A stretch of 64,000 bases of DNA from Ruegeria arenilitoris (lineage in GTDB: Bacteria; Pseudomonadota; Alphaproteobacteria; Rhodobacterales; Rhodobacteraceae): NCBI RefSeq assembly GCF_013032445.1, contig NZ_WQCA01000001.1:310001-374000 (forward strand). The letters run 5' to 3'. A program made the translations under genes and the position numbers. Every line of letters begins with the position of its first letter. The stretch's first letter is position 1. Positions 42,946 to 51,628 of the stretch are shown here, in pieces. The notes beneath the pieces were generated by a model that saw only the letters and a list, made by a program, of their open reading frames with translations, did no database searches and was not told the DNA's origin.

Positions 42946-43764
42946 GGTGCTGTCAGACGAATTCGAACCAGCCTCAGTCTGATGCGCAAACTGTGAACCT
43001 ATCCGGAACAAAACTGACGCCAATCTGCAAGAGCGGCGGTGCGCGTCAGCTTGAATGTGTCTCGGTTTGATAGCTATCTTTCCTGGTTGAAGTGATTGTA
43101 GACAGAGGAGTGGACGGCGGCGAACTTCTGCAAGCTTCGCTTCCGTCTGAAACGTTGCATGGCGCGTTCGCGTCGTCGAAACGGAAGATGCGAATTCTCG
43201 ACGCGGTTATTGAGCCACCTGCCCGTCCTTTGTTTTTCGAGTGCACCCAAATCTCTGAGTGCCGCCTTGTAAGAAGCGAAGCGACCGGTGACTACTTCTT
43301 CCGTTTTGCCGTGCCGCTTCATCAATTTCCTTAGTAATTTCAATGCGGTCTGCTTGTTTCGACGTTTTGTGACAACGGCTTCCAGCACCTCGCCTTCGCG
43401 ATCAACAGCCCTCCAAAGATAATGCCACTTGCCATTCACCTTCACAAAAACCTCGTCCACGTGCCATTTCCATTTGGAGAACGCGCGCAACTGCTGATCT
43501 CGCTTTCGTCTAATCTCAGCAGCAAACACCGGACTGAACCTTTGCCACCAATATCGGACGGTTTCGTGGCTCACCTCAATTCCCCGTTCGCGCAATAGGT
43601 CTTCCACGTCTCGAAGCGACAATGGGAAACGAACATACAGCATTGCAGCCAAACGAATGACCTCTGGACTAATCTTGAAGTACTTGAATGGCGACTGTTT
43701 AATCATTAGCGAAGGCTACGAGAGCACCCTACCCGCCTCAACCCAAGTTCTTCTGACAAGAGCC
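42946..43764 (-). mobile_element. IS6-family insertion sequence, copy 2 (transposase C-truncated)
   Basis: 819 bases with inverted repeats GGTGCTGTCAGACGAA (42946) and a 17-base right end at 43748-43764 with one extra base. It is the same family as copy 1 but clearly diverged. The flanks give no target duplication. Left end abuts the terminase fragment. Confidence 0.85.
43074..43706 (-). CDS. IS6-family transposase (copy 2), shortened C-terminus
   Basis: 210 residues. The DDE signatures are present (WHVDEVFVKV, VVTGRFASY and NNRVENSHLPFRRRERAMQ), but the second core reads TGR rather than TDR, so the second catalytic Asp appears to be Gly. It ends HFNQER with TAG where copy 1 has TCG, removing about 25 residues. 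Both changes suggest a decayed, probably inactive enzyme. Confidence 0.8.
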   Translation of the reverse strand: MIKQSPFKYFKISPEVIRLAAMLYVRFPLSLRDVEDLLRERGIEVSHETVRYWWQRFSPVFAAEIRRKRDQQLRAFSKWKWHVDEVFVKVNGKWHYLWRAVDREGEVLEAVVTKRRNKQTALKLLRKLMKRHGKTEEVVTGRFASYKAALRDLGALEKQRTGRWLNNRVENSHLPFRRRERAMQRFRRKRSLQKFAAVHSSVYNHFNQER

Positions 43765-43812
43765 ATGCTAGACTGGCTCTGGATAGATTCGCACATTCTC
43801 AAAGGTGTTCAG

Positions 43813-44868
43813 ATGGTTATGTATTCCAAACTTCGCGACATTGGCCGTGATGGGTTCCCAGCGGGCAAGAGCGCGCCTGGGCAGGCGGGATGGATTTCTT
43901 CGCATCTCTTGAAGCTTCGTGAACAACTATTTGTAGAAATTGGAAAAGATCGCAATCCTAGAGGTCTGGTTATTGGCACTTGGAACATCAAACACTTCGA
44001 TGGCGGTTCGCCGAGACTAGAAGAGAGTTTTTACTATATTGCGGAAATCATAAGCAACTTTGACATCTGCACCATCCAGGAGGCCAAATCAGTTGAGGCC
44101 GTAAGGAGGCTCACCCGGCTTCTTGGTCCAAACTGGGAATTCTTTGTTAACGACAGTGCAAGCGGCGGCCGCGGAAACCATGAAAGGGTCGCGTTTGTTT
44201 ATAACACCGATAGAGTTTTCTTTCGGTCCTTAATTGGCGAGCTCGTATTGCCTGACAGTGATGAAATTAGCGGAAGGCAGTTCGCGCGAAGCCCATTCTT
44301 TGCTGCATTCCAAGCTGGGTGGTTCAAATTCACTCTGTATTCGGTCCACATCGTTCAGAAGGACAAAGAGGGGCAGCCTTCCCGCCTCGACGAAATAGAA
44401 AGCGTGGCAAAGACGCTTGTCGAGCGTGCCAAGAGAGAGGATGGCGTTCAAATTCTACTGGGTGACCTCAATATCGATAGGACCGAAGATCCGGAACATA
44501 GGGCTTTGACGGACAGAGGTTTCGTCGTTCCTGATGTAGGGCCCACAAATTTGCCGCTTACCAAGGTTTTCGATCACATTGCGCTTACTGGCCCAGAAGA
44601 TATGACTCAGTTCGTCAGAGCAAAAACATTTGATTGGCGCGGTTCGGTTTTCAGGAACGATCAAGCGGAGATTTACAAACCAATTGCTACAGAGATGGCG
44701 CTCGCCAACAGCCGCGCCGCACCGGCTGATGATTGGGACGAGAAATTCAGTGGTTGGACGACCAACGAAATGTCTGACCACTTGCCTGTATGGATAGAGA
44801 TATTGACCGATTTCAGCGACGACTACCTCAGCCGAACAACTGAGCTGGCTGTAGAATTGGAAGGCTGA
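43813..44868 (+). CDS. Endonuclease/exonuclease/phosphatase-family protein
   Basis: 351 residues from ATG at 43813 (a second ATG at 43819). EEP fold: GTWNIKHFDGG (Asn), ICTIQEAKSVEAV (metal Glu), HERVAFVYN, ILLGDLNIDR (Asp-x-Asn) and SDHLPVWIEI (final Asp-His). A basic N-terminus precedes the domain. This group cleaves DNA, RNA or phosphoesters and the substrate is not evident. It lies between IS copies 2 and 3, which are in the same orientation, so it may have been carried as a pseudo-compound transposon. Confidence 0.8.
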   Translation: MVMYSKLRDIGRDGFPAGKSAPGQAGWISSHLLKLREQLFVEIGKDRNPRGLVIGTWNIKHFDGGSPRLEESFYYIAEIISNFDICTIQEAKSVEAVRRLTRLLGPNWEFFVNDSASGGRGNHERVAFVYNTDRVFFRSLIGELVLPDSDEISGRQFARSPFFAAFQAGWFKFTLYSVHIVQKDKEGQPSRLDEIESVAKTLVERAKREDGVQILLGDLNIDRTEDPEHRALTDRGFVVPDVGPTNLPLTKVFDHIALTGPEDMTQFVRAKTFDWRGSVFRNDQAEIYKPIATEMALANSRAAPADDWDEKFSGWTTNEMSDHLPVWIEILTDFSDDYLSRTTELAVELEG

Positions 44869-45012
44869 AGACAATTCAAGCGAGGAATGCGAATTAGAGT
44901 GTGCAAGGTCGCCTCGCAGCAAACTAGCAGCAGCATCTCGGCGAATGTCTGCTTTGACGGGCCGCAACGCAGCTAGGCCTGGAGAATGTGAACGGCAGCT
45001 TATCCCTCCGGA

Positions 45013-45828
45013 GGTGCTGTCAGAAAAATTCGAACCAGTCTCAGCTAGGCCAGTAGAGCTGCCTTTATGCCGCACTAAGTTCGCGTCACTCGGCGAGAGC
45101 GGCGGTGCGTGTCAGCTTGAAGATGTCTCGGTTGGCTAGCGATCTTTCTTGGGTGAAGTGGTTGTAGACAGAAGAATGGACGGCGGCGAACTTCTGCAAA
45201 CTTCGCATGCACCTGAAACTCTGAATTGCGCGATCTCGTCGCCGAAACGGAAGATGCGAACTCTCGGCGCGGTTATTGAGCCACCTGCCTGTCTTCTGCT
45301 TTTCCGTCACACCCAGTTCTCTGAGTGCCGCCCGATAGGACGCGAAGCGGTCCGTGACCAACTCGTTCGCGGTGCCGTGCCGCTTCACTAATTTCCTGAG
45401 GAATTACAATGCCGCCGGCTTGTTTCGACGTTTGGTGACCACGGTTTCAAGCACCTCACCTTCACGATCTTCTGCGCGCCACAGATAATGCCGCTTGCCG
45501 TTCACCTTTACGAAGACTTCATCCACGTGGCATTTCGATCCTGAGTATGCCCGCAGCTGTTGGTCCCGTTTTCTCCGGATTTCCGATGCGAACATCCGGC
45601 CGAAACGGTTCCACCAATACCACACTGTCTCGTGGCTGACTTCGATGCCACGCTCATGCAGCAGGTCTTCTACATTTCTAAGCGATAGCGGAAACCGAAC
45701 GTAAAGCATCACCGCAAGGCGGATGATCTCGGGACTGGTTTTGAAGTACTTGAAAGAGGCAGGTCTGTCATGGGCACAAGCTACGCAACACCCCCGCCCT
45801 GCTACAGCAAAGTTCTTCTGACAAGACC
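45013..45828 (-). mobile_element. IS6-family insertion sequence, copy 3 (decayed)
   Basis: 816 bases, inverted repeats GGTGCTGTCAGAAAAA (left) and GGTCTTGTCAGAAGAA (right, 45813-45828, read inward). It is closer to copy 1 than to copy 2 in the transposase. No target duplication is visible. Confidence 0.8.
45086..45771 (-). pseudogene. IS6-family transposase (copy 3), doubly broken
   Basis: The frame corresponding to copy 1 has a TAA at 45404-45406, where copy 1 has AAA (Lys after NKPAAL). The pieces on both sides remain in one frame. Near the start, one base appears missing relative to copy 1 (ATGACAGACC against ATGACCAGACC), shifting the first codons. It cannot encode a full transposase. 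Confidence 0.8.
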
Positions 45829-46213
45829 AGATCAGACACGTTCAGCTCGTTTTCGAGCCGAGAACCATGCCGTCGTTTGGAAATCGATAGGTCCTGAGCC
45901 TAATAATTTTCAGGTCGGAAAAAAGGTCATCAATCCACTTGCCATAGCTACTAAGGCATAGCGTCCTATTTGACTTTCACCCGGACAAATCGTGATACTC
46001 TTGTCAGAAGAATAGTGATCGGCGCCCCCTACCGTCCGGCAGCAGGCAGGTTCTTCGCTAAGGCGCATTCCTCACACGGGATCCCGGGTAAGATCGTAAC
46101 CGACAAGAGCGGAGCCACCGCGGCTGGAACTCCCGCAACAGAAGCGGTCCGTCACTATCACCTGAAAATTCGCACGATTATCAAAAATCAATTGATAGAG
46201 CTGTCGTCTCCTT
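45829..46213. other. Right border of the accessory block with an old IS6 relic
   Basis: About 46035-46205 (plus) encodes RPAAGRFFAKAHSSHGIPGK and IVTDKSGATAAG, which resembles the DDE stretch of a different IS6 lineage (xxHGxPEKIxxDKSGANTAA). A tight hairpin GCTCG-TTTT-CGAGC lies at 45845-45858. The rest is unassigned. Core genes start at 46280. Confidence 0.45.
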
Positions 46214-46279
46214 ATGGCTGGTTCGAGATCATCAAACGGAGCATATGTAAACGGACACAGCTATTCCTCAGGAGCATGC

Positions 46280-47149
46280 ATGAGCACCAAGTACTTTGCG
46301 CCACACGGTGGACATCCCGGGCAAGACCAACTGTTGACGGACCGCGCTGTATTTACTGACGCTTATGCTGTGATCCCAAAAGGCACAATGCGGGACATTG
46401 TGACCAGTTTTCTCCCGTTCTGGGACGACACGCGCCTGTGGGTAATCTCACGTCCGCTGAGCGGTTTTGCCGAGACATTTTCACAATACATCATGGAAGT
46501 GCAACCCGGCGGTGGCTCTGACCGACCCGAGACGGACCCCGAAGCCGAATGCGTATTGTTCGTGGTCGAAGGCACCGCGACCTTAGTCGCCGAAGGCACA
46601 ACCTATGATCTGACACCCGGAGGCTATGCCTATCTGCCCCCGGAAAGTGACTGGACCCTGCGAAACCAAGGGAATGAAGTTCTGCGTTTCCATTGGATTC
46701 GAAAGGCTTATGAAGCCGTAGAAGGCCTTGATAGACCCGACATCCTTGTCCTCAACGAAAATGAGATCGCGCCAACACCCATGCCCGGGACAGATGGAAA
46801 GTGGGCTACAACGCGATTTGTCGACCCAAGCGATCTGCGCCACGACATGCATGTAACCGTGGTGACCTTTGAACCCGGCGCGGTCATCCCCTTCCTTGAA
46901 ACCCATGTCATGGAGCACGGTCTCTATGTTCTGGAAGGAAAGGCAGTCTACCGACTGAATAACGACTGGGTCGAAGTGGAAGCCGGTGACTATATGTGGC
47001 TACGGGCGTTCTGCCCCCAGGCTTGCTATGCAGGTGGCCCGGGTAAGTTTCGCTACCTGCTATACAAGGACGTTAACCGGCATATGGCGCTGCGACCGGG
47101 ACCTGCCGCCTACCCGCAGCACCAGCGCCTCAGGCCTGCAGCGGAGTAA
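46280..47149 (+). CDS. allE: (S)-ureidoglycine aminohydrolase
   Basis: 289 residues from ATG at 46280, with AGGAG six bases upstream. An extension from 46214 is not believed. Bicupin pattern: the first cupin has FVVEGTATLVAEGTTYDLTP and the second ETHVMEHGLYVLEGKAVYRL with metal-binding His and Glu. The C-terminal FCPQACYAGGPGKFRYLLYKDVNRH is typical of YlbA/UGHY. It removes ammonia from ureidoglycine to give ureidoglycolate. The enzyme supplying ureidoglycine (allantoate amidohydrolase) was not found in the window. Convergent with bhcR (20-base overlap at the 3' ends). Confidence 0.87.
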   Translation: MSTKYFAPHGGHPGQDQLLTDRAVFTDAYAVIPKGTMRDIVTSFLPFWDDTRLWVISRPLSGFAETFSQYIMEVQPGGGSDRPETDPEAECVLFVVEGTATLVAEGTTYDLTPGGYAYLPPESDWTLRNQGNEVLRFHWIRKAYEAVEGLDRPDILVLNENEIAPTPMPGTDGKWATTRFVDPSDLRHDMHVTVVTFEPGAVIPFLETHVMEHGLYVLEGKAVYRLNNDWVEVEAGDYMWLRAFCPQACYAGGPGKFRYLLYKDVNRHMALRPGPAAYPQHQRLRPAAE

Positions 47150-47978
47150 CTGTTCCACCGATGGCAAGTGTTAACTGATGTGCCGCCTCAATGACGGGGC
47201 GGCTTAGCCTTTCAATCTCGGCCTCGCTGACCCGGCTTGTCGGCCCGGACACCGAAATCCCTGCCACTGCCTCTCGGTTGATATCGAAGACCGGCGCCGC
47301 AATACATCGCATACCCGCATTTTTTTCTTCATTGTCCACAGAGAAGCCCTGCGCCCTGACGGCTGCCAGGTCCTCTTTCAACGCTCCCGGATTGGTAATC
47401 GACCGATCCGTGAATGCCTGAAGCTCGGTGTTGGACAACAATCGGTCCAACCTGTCTTCATCCATAAAGGCCAGCAATGCTTTCCCGATCCCCGATGCGT
47501 GCATTGGGGACAACGTGCCAGGTGGAAAGAACGCACGGATACTGGCGTGTGTTTCCACTTGGCTCAGAAACAACACCGCGCCTTCTTTCTCTACCCCCAG
47601 ATTGGCGGTCTCGCCGGTGGCTTCCATGAGTTTTCGCATGACTGGTCTGGCCCGGTCCACAAGGCTGGTGCGGCGCAAGAATCGTGAACCAATAACGAAG
47701 GCACGGGGCCCGATGTGCCAAACCTGCTCGACATGATCGAATTCCACGAGTCCTCTGCCTTCCAACGTCACGAGAATACGATAAACAGTGGCCGGTGACT
47801 GACCCATTTCGTCAGACAGCGCGGTCAACGCTTTGCCTTGCGCCTCGCTCAAATACTCAAAAACTTCCATCGCACGGTCGAGCGACTTGATCGTATTTTG
47901 CGCTGTCTTGTCGTCCCATCCCCGTGGTCTTCCACGGGCTTTTCGGCGGGCTCCGAGAGTATTTTCTTGAGAATCCAT
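47130..47978 (-). CDS. bhcR: IclR-family regulator of the beta-hydroxyaspartate cycle
   Basis: 282 residues from ATG at 47978, with GGAGGG seven bases upstream. N-terminal winged helix: SLDRAMEVFEYLSEAQGKALTALSDEM and SPATVYRILVTLEGRGLVEF. The C-terminal IclR effector domain has FFPPGTLSPMHASGIGKALLAF and AAPVFDINREAVAGISVSGP. It lies immediately upstream of bhcA in the opposite direction. In Paracoccus, BhcR binds this intergenic region and responds to glyoxylate. A clear 23-bp interrupted palindrome lies there. Confidence 0.9.
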   Translation of the reverse strand: MDSQENTLGARRKARGRPRGWDDKTAQNTIKSLDRAMEVFEYLSEAQGKALTALSDEMGQSPATVYRILVTLEGRGLVEFDHVEQVWHIGPRAFVIGSRFLRRTSLVDRARPVMRKLMEATGETANLGVEKEGAVLFLSQVETHASIRAFFPPGTLSPMHASGIGKALLAFMDEDRLDRLLSNTELQAFTDRSITNPGALKEDLAAVRAQGFSVDNEEKNAGMRCIAAPVFDINREAVAGISVSGPTSRVSEAEIERLSRPVIEAAHQLTLAIGGTVTPLQA

Positions 47979-48009
47979 AAAAACCCTCCAATCCTTTGTG
48001 AAAGACGAA

Positions 48010-48022
48010 TTCATCATATGAA
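48010..48022. promoter_or_regulatory. TTCAT-CAT-ATGAA inverted repeat
   Basis: 5-bp arms with 3-base spacer, 32 bases upstream of the bhcR start. Weaker secondary operator candidate for BhcR or a promoter element. Confidence 0.35.
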
Positions 48023-48066
48023 AAATAGAAACCACTGACAAATATAAAATAAATATCAATCTTCGC

Positions 48067-48089
48067 TTTTTGAAAGGCAATTTCAAAAA
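48067..48089. promoter_or_regulatory. BhcR operator candidate, TTTTTGAAA-N5-TTTCAAAAA
   Basis: Perfect 9-bp arms with a 5-base spacer (GGCAA), 59 bases before the bhcA start and 89 bases from bhcR. IclR-type sites are short inverted repeats of this kind. Confidence 0.65.
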
Positions 48090-48147
48090 TATATCCGACT
48101 AAGCGGCTGGAGCTTATTGTGTGGGCAACGACGGAAGGAGACCATCC

Positions 48148-49338
48148 ATGAGCTTTCAAAATCCCGTTTTCATCCCGGGGCCGACAAATATCCCGGAAAG
48201 CCTGCGCAAGGCTTGCGATATGCCCACGATCGACCACCGCTCGCCGCTGTTCGGGCAAATTCTGCATCCTGCGCGCGCGGGTGTGCAGAAAATTCTGAAA
48301 AGCGACAGTGCCGAAGTCTTCATCTTCCCTTCGACCGGGACCGGCGGTTGGGAAACCGCACTGACCAACACTCTGTCCGCCGGTGATAAGGTTTTGGCGG
48401 CGCGCAATGGCATGTTCAGCCATCGCTGGATCGACATGTGCCAGCGCCATGGTCTGAATGTCGAAGTCGTCGAAACCCCTTGGGGTGAAGGTCTGCCAGC
48501 TGATCGTTACGAAGAGTTTCTGACCGCCGACACAAGCCACGAAATCAAAGTTGTTCTTGCCACGCATAATGAGACGGCAACTGGCGTGAAGTCGGATATC
48601 GCTGCTGTGCGCAAGGCGTTGAATGCGGCCCAGCATCCCGCCTTGCTGTTTGTTGACGGCGTATCGTCTATCGCATCCATGGATTTCCGTTTTGACGAAT
48701 GGGGCGTCGACGTTGCTGTCACGGGCTCACAAAAGGGTTTCATGCTACCCGCGGGTCTTGCCATCGTCGGCTTTAGCCAAAAGGCAATGGAGGCGACCAA
48801 GACGGGCACCCTGCCCCGCACCTTCTTTGATGTGCATGACATGGCGAAGGGCTATGCCAATAACGCCTATCCTTACACTCCTGCAGTTGGCTTGATGAAC
48901 GGCCTCAATCAGGCCTGTGATATGCTGTTGAACGAAGGCTTAGAAAACGTCTTTGCCCGACATCATCGGATTGCCGAAGGGGTACGCGCCGCCGTTGGTG
49001 CCTGGGGGCTGGAGCTTTGCGCAGCCGACCCGACGGTGTATTCTGACACTGTAAGCGCGATCCGCACCCCGAGCGGTTTCAATGCAACCGATATCGTTAC
49101 GCACGCAGCAGAAAAGTACGGCGTTGCTTTCGGTGTGGGACTCGGCGAAGTCGCTGGCAAGGTATTCCGGATTGGACATCTTGGAAGTCTGACGGACGTC
49201 ATGGCTCTGTCCGGGATTGCCACCGCCGAGATGTGCATGGTCGATCTGGGTCTGAATATACAACTCGGCTCCGGTGTAGCCGCTGCGCAAGAATACTATC
49301 GCGGTCATTCAGCTGCCGTTCAAAAGGACGCCGCGTGA
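48148..49338 (+). CDS. bhcA: L-aspartate:glyoxylate aminotransferase
   Basis: 396 residues from ATG at 48148 with GGAAGGAG upstream. Class V aminotransferase fold: FIPGPTNIPESLRKACDMPT, PSTGTGGWETALTN, ATHNETATGVKSD, FVDGVSSIASMDF (PLP Asp) and TGSQKGFMLPAG (Schiff-base Lys). BhcA transaminates glyoxylate to glycine with aspartate. The operon order A-B-C-D directly after a divergent IclR gene matches the known cluster. Its stop overlaps the next ATG by one base. Confidence 0.93.
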   Translation: MSFQNPVFIPGPTNIPESLRKACDMPTIDHRSPLFGQILHPARAGVQKILKSDSAEVFIFPSTGTGGWETALTNTLSAGDKVLAARNGMFSHRWIDMCQRHGLNVEVVETPWGEGLPADRYEEFLTADTSHEIKVVLATHNETATGVKSDIAAVRKALNAAQHPALLFVDGVSSIASMDFRFDEWGVDVAVTGSQKGFMLPAGLAIVGFSQKAMEATKTGTLPRTFFDVHDMAKGYANNAYPYTPAVGLMNGLNQACDMLLNEGLENVFARHHRIAEGVRAAVGAWGLELCAADPTVYSDTVSAIRTPSGFNATDIVTHAAEKYGVAFGVGLGEVAGKVFRIGHLGSLTDVMALSGIATAEMCMVDLGLNIQLGSGVAAAQEYYRGHSAAVQKDAA

Positions 49339-50306
49339 TGAAGGATTACACTATGTACATCCCAACCTATGAGGACATGCTTGCGGCGCATGATCGGATT
49401 GAACCTTTTATCCGCCGTACCCCGGTCCGGACTTCAGACTATCTGAACGAGCTGACCGGGGCGCAACTGTTCTTCAAATGTGAGAACTTTCAGGAACCAG
49501 GTGCGTTCAAAGTGCGCGGCGCCACAAACGCGGTGTTCGGCCTTGATGAAGAGCAAGCAAAGAAAGGCGTTGCGACGCATTCTTCGGGCAACCACGCCTC
49601 ATGCCTGTCCTATGCAGCGATGAAGCGAGGTATTCCCTGCAACGTCGTGATGCCACGTACAGCGCCACAGGCAAAGAAAGATACGGTTCGTCGCTATGGC
49701 GGCAAGATCACCGAATGTGAGCCCTCAACCTCGTCGCGCGAAGCGACTTTTGCCGAGGTCCAGGCGGCAACGGGAAGTGACTTTGTCCATCCCTACAACG
49801 ATCCGCGTGTAATCGCCGGACAGGGTACATGTTCGCGTGAATTCATTGAACAGACAGATGGATTGGATGCGGTTGTAGCACCCATCGGCGGCGGCGGCAT
49901 GGTGTCGGGCACTTGCCTGACCTTGTCAAACCTTGCCCCCGAAACAGCGATCATCGCGGCTGAACCAGAACAGGCTGACGATGCCTATCGCAGCTTCAAG
50001 GCTGGCCACATTATCGCAGATGATGCACCAAAGACGATTGCCGATGGTCTGCTGGTCCCACTGAAAGACCTCACGTGGCACTTCGTTTCGAACCACGTAT
50101 CCGAGATCTACACGGCCTCAGAGCAAGAGATCATCGATGCAATGAAGTTGACGTGGAAACACCTGCGGATCGTGATGGAGCCATCCTCAGCCGTTCCGCT
50201 CGCCACAATTCTAAAGAACCCGGATGCCTTCAAGGGCAAGCGGGTTGGCCTGATCATCACCGGAGGCAATGTCGATCTGGACAAGCTGCCCTGGCTGAAT
50301 GTGTGA
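49338..50306 (+). CDS. bhcB: beta-Hydroxyaspartate dehydratase
   Basis: 322 residues from ATG at 49338 (TGATG overlap with bhcA). PLP fold type II, serine/threonine dehydratase type: FKCENFQEPGAFKVRGATNA (PLP Lys), SSGNHASCLSYA, PIGGGGMVSGTC (phosphate loop) and ITGGNVDLDKLPWL. It converts beta-hydroxyaspartate to iminosuccinate. A threonine dehydratase-like role is excluded by position between bhcA and bhcC. Confidence 0.93.
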   Translation: MKDYTMYIPTYEDMLAAHDRIEPFIRRTPVRTSDYLNELTGAQLFFKCENFQEPGAFKVRGATNAVFGLDEEQAKKGVATHSSGNHASCLSYAAMKRGIPCNVVMPRTAPQAKKDTVRRYGGKITECEPSTSSREATFAEVQAATGSDFVHPYNDPRVIAGQGTCSREFIEQTDGLDAVVAPIGGGGMVSGTCLTLSNLAPETAIIAAEPEQADDAYRSFKAGHIIADDAPKTIADGLLVPLKDLTWHFVSNHVSEIYTASEQEIIDAMKLTWKHLRIVMEPSSAVPLATILKNPDAFKGKRVGLIITGGNVDLDKLPWLNV

Positions 50307-50348
50307 CAGCAATTCAGCCGACATCAATCTCGACATAGGAAAACGGAA

Positions 50349-51512
50349 ATGAAAGATATGACCAATCTCGACCAGTTCGAAGTAGGCTATGACATTCCGG
50401 CCAAGCCCGGAATGGATGAAGCAGATATCCAAACCCCCAGCCTGGTTCTGGATCTCGACGCGCTTGAGCGGAACATCAAGAAAATGGGTGATTACGCCAA
50501 AGATCACGGCATGCGTCACCGTGTGCATGGCAAAATGCACAAGTCGGTAGATGTCGCCAAGTTGCAGGAGAAAATCGGCGGTGCCGTCGGTGTCTGCTGT
50601 CAGAAAGTATCCGAGGCCGAGGTCTTTGTGCGCGGCGGCATCAAGGATGTTCTGGTGTCGAACCAGGTACGCGATCCTGCCAAAATCGACCGCCTAGCCA
50701 GCTTGCCGAAGCTGGGCAGCCGTATCATTGTTTGCGTTGATGATCTGGACAACGTTGCGGATCTTTCGGGTGCTGCTGTTGATCACGGAACGCAACTTGA
50801 GGTTTTCATCGAAATCGACTGTGGCGCCGGCCGTTGTGGTGTGACCACGACACCCGAAGTTATCGAGATCGCCAAAGCGGTTGAAGCTGCCGAAAACCTG
50901 AAGTTCACCGGCATTCAGGCCTATCAGGGTGCTATGCAGCACCTCGACACCTACGAGGCGCGCAAGGAAAAGCTCGATACAGCCATCGCGATGGTGAAAG
51001 ACGCCGTTGAGGGCTTGAAAGCAGAAGGCATCGAATGCGAGCTGGTCTCGGGCGGTGGTACTGGCTCCTACTACTTCGAATCCAACTCGGGCGTGTACAA
51101 CGAACTGCAGTGCGGGTCCTACGCGTTCATGGATGCCGACTATGGCCGTATCCTGGACAAGGACGGCAACCGAATCGACCAGGGCGAATGGGAAAACGCC
51201 TTCTTCATCCTGACCAGCGTCATGAGCCACGCCAAGGCGGACAAAGCAATCGTCGACGCGGGTCTCAAGGCGCAATCCGTTGACAGCGGACTGCCGGTTG
51301 TCTTCGGCCGTGACGATGTCGAGTACATCAAGTGCTCGGACGAACATGGCGTCGTCATGGACCCGCAAGGGGTGCTCAAGGTAAACGACAAACTGAAGCT
51401 GGTGCCGGGGCACTGCGACCCGACCGCAAATGTGCACGATTGGTACGTCGGCGTTCGCAACGGTAAGGTCGAAGCCGTCTGGCCAGTATCCGCGCGCGGT
51501 CGCGCTTATTGA
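50349..51512 (+). CDS. bhcC: beta-Hydroxyaspartate aldolase
   Basis: 387 residues. D-threonine-aldolase (alanine-racemase-like barrel) family: TPSLVLDLDALERNIKKM, HRVHGKMHKSVDVAK (PLP Lys in HGKMHK), IEIDCGAGRCGV, SGGGTGSYYF and the C-terminal metal-site residues in VPGHCDPTANVHDW. It joins glycine and glyoxylate to give beta-hydroxyaspartate. AGGAAAACGGAA lies upstream. A stem-loop lies in the gap to bhcD. Confidence 0.93.
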   Translation: MKDMTNLDQFEVGYDIPAKPGMDEADIQTPSLVLDLDALERNIKKMGDYAKDHGMRHRVHGKMHKSVDVAKLQEKIGGAVGVCCQKVSEAEVFVRGGIKDVLVSNQVRDPAKIDRLASLPKLGSRIIVCVDDLDNVADLSGAAVDHGTQLEVFIEIDCGAGRCGVTTTPEVIEIAKAVEAAENLKFTGIQAYQGAMQHLDTYEARKEKLDTAIAMVKDAVEGLKAEGIECELVSGGGTGSYYFESNSGVYNELQCGSYAFMDADYGRILDKDGNRIDQGEWENAFFILTSVMSHAKADKAIVDAGLKAQSVDSGLPVVFGRDDVEYIKCSDEHGVVMDPQGVLKVNDKLKLVPGHCDPTANVHDWYVGVRNGKVEAVWPVSARGRAY

Positions 51513-51564
51513 GCCGAGCAATTTAAAGGCAGGAAAATCCGGCTCGAATGTAGCCTGATAGCCG

Positions 51565-51602
51565 CCCGTGTGCCTTCCCTCCCTTCGGGAAAAGCACGCG
51601 GG
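51565..51602 (+). other. Stem-loop between bhcC and bhcD
   Basis: CCCGTGTGC (51565-51573) pairs with GCACGCGGG (51594-51602), including one G-U pair, around an inner hairpin TCCC-TTC-GGGA. It has no T-run. It may stabilise or separate the bhcABC and bhcD parts of the transcript. Confidence 0.6.
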
Positions 51603-51628
51603 TGCACGAATTATGAGTGGAGAAAAAT

